Shown here: in pieces, positions 6,634-10,164 of the stretch | How positions within the stretch are numbered: position 1 is the first letter of the stretch | Layout of the letters: each line of letters opens with the position of its first letter | Assembly (NCBI RefSeq): GCF_018260405.1 | Contig: NZ_JAGLBG010000087.1 | Location: 1-10,164 of the forward strand | Direction of reading: 5' to 3' | Length of the DNA stretch: 10,164 nt | From: Deinococcus sp. | GTDB taxonomy: Bacteria; Deinococcota; Deinococci; Deinococcales; Deinococcaceae | The notes under the pieces: generated by a model | The model's database searches: none | What the model was told of the DNA's origin: nothing | Seen by the model: the letters and a program-made list of their open reading frames with translations, nothing else | Position numbers and translations under genes: made by a program

Positions 6634-6954
6634 CTGGTCAACACCGATGAATACTCTATCTATAACCGAGTGACGGAGTGGAGTTATCGACACGTCACCG
6701 TGATTCACGGTGACGGTGAGTATGCCCGCGACGATGATGGAGACGGAACCAACGAGGTTCATGTCAACACCATTGAAGGTATATGGAGCTTACTCCGCTC
6801 ATGGCTGCGCCCACACCGGGGAATCTCGCACCGATGGTGACCGCTCTATCTTGGATTCTTCCAGGCCATGCACAATCCGCGCCGACGCGGTCAGTCTCTT
6901 CTTGGCCCACTCCTGCCTCTATTGCTCACCTCAGCTCCCCGGAATCCACTATGA
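6634..6954 (+). pseudogene. Carboxyl-terminal fragment of an IS1595-family transposase with an in-frame stop
   Basis: The frame beginning LVNTDEYSIYNRV matches the second catalytic Asp region of IS1595-family (ISXO2-like) transposases. It continues with HGDGEYARDDDGDG, then EVHVNTIEGIWSLLRSWLRP, the Asn/Glu-containing motif, and ends with PLYLGFFQAMHNPRRRG and a TGA at 6952-6954. A TGA at 6838-6840 interrupts the frame between HRW and PLYLGFF at a position where relatives usually carry a Leu; the spacing on both sides is kept, so this looks like a point mutation rather than a frameshift. The amino-terminal half, including the zinc-binding part and first catalytic Asp, is absent, and the fragment starts right after the palindrome. 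It is a dead remnant. Confidence 0.8.
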
Positions 6955-6957
6955 GCC

Positions 6958-6972
6958 TGAGATAAAAGCCTG
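6958..6972 (+). repeat. Short repeat TGAGATAAAAGCCTG, copy before the helicase gene
   Basis: This 15-base sequence lies just after the IS1595 fragment. A copy with one difference lies in inverted orientation at 9946-9960, beyond the helicase gene, and a 12-base exact part recurs at 234-245. The pair brackets the helicase gene, but a match of this length can arise by chance in a window of this size, and no target duplication is visible outside it. Confidence 0.3.
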
Positions 6973-7022
6973 CATACTCAGCTCTTTCATCAGGCCGTAA
7001 GGTCACATGATATTTTTTCTTT

Positions 7023-9827
7023 GTGCGCTTCCTCTCTTACCGCGATCTGGACACCGGCAAGCTGAAGCCCAAGCTGAAAAGGGTGCAAGAAGCGGTCGAG
7101 CGGGATGATTTCAGGACGCCCGATATCAAAAAACTCGCGCAGTGGCCCTATTACCGCGCCAAGCTGGATGACACCAACCGTGTGCTGCTAACCTTCGTGC
7201 GCCATGAGGCGGAGGGACAGCCGCCCGAAACCGTATGCCTGGCGCTGGAAATCATTCACCAGCACGCTTACGAGAAGTCGCGTTTTCTTCGCGGAGCCGC
7301 CATTGACGAGGCCAAGCTACCCGACTTCAATGTGGCCGCCGTCAACAGCGAGGCGCAGAAGGTGCATTATATCCACCCCAGCCGCAGCGAATTTCATCTG
7401 CTGGACAAGGTGATTTCGTTCGACGATACCCAGGACGCGGTGTACCGCACGCCCGCCCCAGTGATTCTGGTGGGGTCGGCGGGTAGCGGCAAGACCGCGC
7501 TGACGTTGCAAAAGCTGCGCGAGATGCCGGGACAGGTGCTGTATGTCACGCTGTCCAAGTTTCTGGCGCAGAGTGCCAGCGAACTCTACAGCGCCCACGG
7601 CTTTGAAAACGAGGCGCAGGAGGTCAGTTTTCTGAGCTTCGCGGACTTTTTACGCACCATCCGGGTACCGCAAGGGCACGAGGTCACGTTTGAAGATTTT
7701 CGCGGCTGGGTCACGCGCCAGCCGGGCCTGAAGGGCAACGACGCGCACCAGCTCTTCGAGGAATTCCGGGGCGTGCTGAGCAGTTCGCCCGCCGGAGCAC
7801 TGAGCCGCGAGGAGTACCTGAGCCTGGGCATTCGCCAGAGCATTTACGGAGCCGAAACCAGAGGGGGCGTGTACGACCTCTTTGCCAAGTACCTGAACTG
7901 GCTGGGCGAGTCCGGCCTCTACGATTCCAGTCTACTGGCCGCCAGCTACCGTACCGAGGCCCAGCCCACCTATGATTTCGTCGTGGTGGACGAGGTTCAG
8001 GATCTCACGGCGGCGCAATTGGCGCTGATTTTGCACACCCTCAAGACACCGGGGCAATTCCTGCTGTGCGGCGACAGTAACCAGATTGTCCACCCCAACT
8101 TTTTCTCGTGGGCCGCCGTCAAGTCACTGCTGTACAAAGACCCCGAACTGGCCGAGCGGCAGAAAATCAGCGTGTTGCAGGCCAATTTCCGCAATTCCAG
8201 TCAGGTTGCGCGGGTCGCCAACGACATTCTGAAGGTCAAGCACGCCCGCTTTGGCAGCGTAGACCGCGAGAGCAATTTTTTGGTGCGGGCCGTCGCCAGC
8301 GAACGCGGCTCGGTCACCTTTTTGCCCGACAGCAAGCAGGTCAAAAAGCACCTCGACGACCAGACGCGCGACTCCACGCAGTACGCCGTGCTGGTGCTGC
8401 GCGACGAGGACAAGCCCGCCGCCCGTGAGGCCTTTGGCACGCCCCTGGTCTTCAGTGTGCACGAGGCCAAAGGGCTGGAATATCCCAATATCATCCTGCA
8501 CAACTTTATTTCGGGAGCGCGGCAGACCTACGCCGAGATTGCCGACGGGGTCAGCCGAGACGACCTGAAGGGCGAGGAACTGGTCTACCGCCGCGCCAAA
8601 GACAAGGCCGACAAATCGCTGGAAATCTACAAATTCTATGTGAACGCGCTCTATGTTGCCGTGACCCGCGCCGTGAAGCGCGTGATTCTGGTGGAAAACG
8701 ACATCCGTCACCCGCTGTTGCCGCTGCTGGGCGTGGAACTGGGCAACGAGGCCGAGCAGCTGCGGGTTAAAAAGGCTAGCCGCGATGACTGGGAGCGCGA
8801 GGCCCGCAAGCTGGAACTCCAGGGCAAAAAAGAGCAGGCCCGCGATATTCGCCGCCGGATTTTGCAGCAAAAGCCCGTGCCGTGGGAAGTCTGGACGCCG
8901 CAGGTACTGGCGAGGATGCAGGGCGAGGCGCGGCAGCACGCAGGCGACGTGAAAAAGGCCCGCGAACTGACCGACTACGCGCTGCTGACGCTGGACGACC
9001 ACCTGCTGGAAGAACTCGCTGCGTTGAAAATCCGGCCCGCACAGTCTTTCCTGCGGAACAATGAAAAAGACCGCCGTATCCAGCGTCAGGCCATTGTGGA
9101 TAAGTACCGCAAGCCCTACGAGACCGGTAACCTGCGGGCGATTCTGGCCGATACCGAGCGTTACGGCGTGGATTTCCGCACCCAGGAGAACCTGACCCCG
9201 CTGATGCTGGCGACCCTCAGCGGCAATCTGGAACTGGTGGACGCCCTGCTGGAACGCGGCGCGGACATTGGGCAGACCGACGTGCACGGGCGCACCCCGC
9301 ACATGCTGGCGCTCTGGCGGGCGATGACTGATGAGGACTACGCCAGAACCAAGCTGGGCCCGCTGTGGGACAGGCTAAAGCCCACGCATTTGGATGTGCA
9401 GGTCGGCGGGCGGCTGGTCAGGCTCCAGGAGAGCGGCGCGGAGTTCTATTTCCTAAGCGTGATGCTGGCGCAACTGCCCACCTACACGTCACGTCTGAGG
9501 CACCCGATGCTTACGCCCCGTGACTTTCATGAGCGTGAGAGCGGCTTTTTCGTCAACTCACTGCGTCTCAATCTGGAACACTACCCCAAAAACGTGTTGC
9601 GCGAGCAGCGGCGCAAGCGGCCCTACTTCAACCATGTGATGGCCCGCTCCGAGGTGGACAGCACTTACGTCCCCGCGCGGCAGCTGTGGCAGCGGGTTAA
9701 AACGGGCTATTACGTCCTGAATCCGGAGATGTCCGTTGCGCTAGTGCTCGCACCGAATAGTGAACTGGAGTGGGTAGTGGTGGGGTTGCTGGCCGACGCA
9801 CTGGGGCGTGGCTGGCTGAGCAGCTAG
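7023..9827 (+). CDS. RelE-like / superfamily 1 helicase / ankyrin fusion protein
   Basis: A 934-residue multidomain protein. Residues about 1-90 (DIKKLAQWPYYRAKLDD, RVLLTFV, IIHQHAYEKS) resemble the RelE/ParE toxin fold. About 130-560 is a UvrD/Rep-type ATP-dependent helicase: Walker A GSAGSGKT (151-158), DEVQD (323-327), GDSNQ (350-354), NFRNS (388-392), HEAKGLE (480-486) and YVAVTRA (544-550), so ATPase and DNA or RNA unwinding should be intact. A charged linker (580-650) leads to ankyrin-like repeats (about 700-765: ENLTPLMLATLSGNLELVDALLERGADI, then HGRTPHMLAL). The last 170 residues are unrecognised. The start is uncertain: GTG 7023 has no ribosome binding site and an in-frame TGA lies at 7008-7010, while ATG 7007 has AAGG before it but is out of frame across a run of six T. 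It stands alone between insertion-sequence remnants, so a self-contained defence or stress role is plausible but unproven. Confidence 0.88.
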   Translation: MRFLSYRDLDTGKLKPKLKRVQEAVERDDFRTPDIKKLAQWPYYRAKLDDTNRVLLTFVRHEAEGQPPETVCLALEIIHQHAYEKSRFLRGAAIDEAKLPDFNVAAVNSEAQKVHYIHPSRSEFHLLDKVISFDDTQDAVYRTPAPVILVGSAGSGKTALTLQKLREMPGQVLYVTLSKFLAQSASELYSAHGFENEAQEVSFLSFADFLRTIRVPQGHEVTFEDFRGWVTRQPGLKGNDAHQLFEEFRGVLSSSPAGALSREEYLSLGIRQSIYGAETRGGVYDLFAKYLNWLGESGLYDSSLLAASYRTEAQPTYDFVVVDEVQDLTAAQLALILHTLKTPGQFLLCGDSNQIVHPNFFSWAAVKSLLYKDPELAERQKISVLQANFRNSSQVARVANDILKVKHARFGSVDRESNFLVRAVASERGSVTFLPDSKQVKKHLDDQTRDSTQYAVLVLRDEDKPAAREAFGTPLVFSVHEAKGLEYPNIILHNFISGARQTYAEIADGVSRDDLKGEELVYRRAKDKADKSLEIYKFYVNALYVAVTRAVKRVILVENDIRHPLLPLLGVELGNEAEQLRVKKASRDDWEREARKLELQGKKEQARDIRRRILQQKPVPWEVWTPQVLARMQGEARQHAGDVKKARELTDYALLTLDDHLLEELAALKIRPAQSFLRNNEKDRRIQRQAIVDKYRKPYETGNLRAILADTERYGVDFRTQENLTPLMLATLSGNLELVDALLERGADIGQTDVHGRTPHMLALWRAMTDEDYARTKLGPLWDRLKPTHLDVQVGGRLVRLQESGAEFYFLSVMLAQLPTYTSRLRHPMLTPRDFHERESGFFVNSLRLNLEHYPKNVLREQRRKRPYFNHVMARSEVDSTYVPARQLWQRVKTGYYVLNPEMSVALVLAPNSELEWVVVGLLADALGRGWLSS

Positions 9828-10010
9828 AGGCAGACTTATAGGGCCAGCTGCCGCCGGATCGGTAGTTGGCTGGAACTATGCCCGACACCACTGAAATGGG
9901 AGCGTCCTGGGCTTATCCCCGGACGTGTCGAAAGAGATTCCACTCCAGACTTTTATCTCAATGGAAAGTAAAGGGGAGAGGGCTAGAAAGTGATGTGCGC
10001 AAACACTCCT
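9828..10010. other. Gene-free gap after the helicase gene
   Basis: No coding frame here has recognisable content. A hairpin at 9903-9925 (CGTCCTGGG against CCCCGGACG with one mismatch, loop CTTAT) could end the helicase transcript, but no T-run follows it. The inverted copy of the short repeat (9946-9960) lies in this gap. Confidence 0.4.
9946..9960 (-). repeat. Short repeat TGAGATAAAAGTCTG, inverted copy after the helicase gene
   Basis: Read on the minus strand, it matches 14 of 15 bases of the copy at 6958-6972. The two copies face each other around the helicase gene with outer edges about 3.0 kb apart. Neither the flanking nor the inner sequences extend the match, so evidence for a true terminal repeat pair is weak. 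Confidence 0.3.
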
Positions 10011-10164
10011 TGAAATGTCAAGGGTTTTGTGGAGGGTTAGTTCAGGTTGAGGGCTTGCTCCTCGAAGGCCACCGGGGACCGGTAGCCTAACGCTGAGTGA
10101 CGGCGCTGACGGTTGTAGAACACCTCAATCCATTCAAATACCTCGCTACGGGTCTGATTGCGCC
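10011..10164 (-). mobile_element. Right end of an IS3-family insertion sequence, cut by the window edge
   Basis: The transposase tail at 10037-10164 is followed by about 26 noncoding bases that end, on the plus strand, in TGAAATGTCAAGGGTTTTG. An outermost TG(A) is typical of IS3-family ends, so I place the element boundary near 10011. The boundary is inferred; the other end and any target duplication lie outside the window. Confidence 0.6.
10037..10164 (-). CDS. IS3-family transposase (OrfB), carboxyl-terminal part
   Basis: The last 41 residues and TAA stop of the DDE integrase-type transposase OrfB of an IS3-family element. The residues include RSEVFEWIEVFYNRQRRHSALGY and then SPVAFE, the classic end of the retroviral-integrase-like domain in IS3 elements. 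The gene enters from the right edge on the minus strand, so its 5' part and OrfA are not visible and I cannot say whether the element is intact. It shows no sign of decay in the part seen, unlike the two transposase remnants at 6390-6954, which suggests a more recent insertion downstream of the helicase gene. Confidence 0.9.
   Translation of the reverse strand, partial: RNQTRSEVFEWIEVFYNRQRRHSALGYRSPVAFEEQALNLN

Noticed and set aside
6710..7000. A 96-codon plus-strand open frame between the IS debris and the helicase gene
   Set aside because: It overlaps the IS1595 transposase remnant in another frame and has no similarity of its own.
8124..9302. A 392-codon minus-strand open frame inside the helicase gene
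   Set aside because: It lies antisense to a protein with all helicase motifs and ankyrin-like repeats, and its own translation is low-complexity with no motifs.
1..10164. CRISPR array, tRNA, rRNA, tmRNA or replication origin
   Set aside because: I saw no regularly spaced repeats, no cloverleaf-like or rRNA-like sequence and no iteron cluster on either strand.

Overview
The window is high-GC bacterial DNA that looks like an accessory, rearranged stretch of chromosome or plasmid. My best guess for the host is Deinococcus or a close relative, from codon use, protein style and the mix of IS5-, IS1595- and IS3-family remnants. No diagnostic marker gene is present, so this is inference only.

Layout. 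Positions 1-246 hold no recognisable gene, only a possible insertion-sequence end. A type-B carboxylesterase (247-1698, minus) has a sound catalytic body but a scrambled amino-terminal end. It meets head-to-head the carboxyl-terminal scrap of a second, apparently alpha/beta-hydrolase-like gene (about 1688-1957, plus). Next come four plus-strand genes, each with its own good ribosome binding site: a WrbA-type NAD(P)H:quinone oxidoreductase (2232-2837), a YcaC-like isochorismatase-fold hydrolase (3036-3701), a six-helix DUF1275/YoaK-like membrane protein (3773-4435) and a large YtcJ-like amidohydrolase (4511-6385). The first gene has a sigma-70-like promoter overlapped by a palindrome, and the first and second end in hairpin terminators. 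Together they look like a small detoxification or catabolic module: quinone reduction, hydrolysis of an amide, carbamate or similar substrate, and a membrane protein. The substrate cannot be read from the sequence.

Positions 6386-7022 are insertion-sequence debris. A decayed IS5-family transposase tail on the minus strand and an IS1595-family transposase tail on the plus strand (with an internal stop) are joined head-to-head by a perfect 36-base palindrome.

The most striking gene follows at 7023-9827: a single 934-residue protein joining a RelE/ParE-toxin-like amino-terminal domain, a superfamily 1 (UvrD/Rep-like) helicase with all its motifs, a short ankyrin-repeat segment and a carboxyl-terminal domain I do not recognise. 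It stands alone between insertion-sequence material, which would fit a single-gene defence or stress system. The right edge (10011-10164) enters an IS3-family element on the minus strand.
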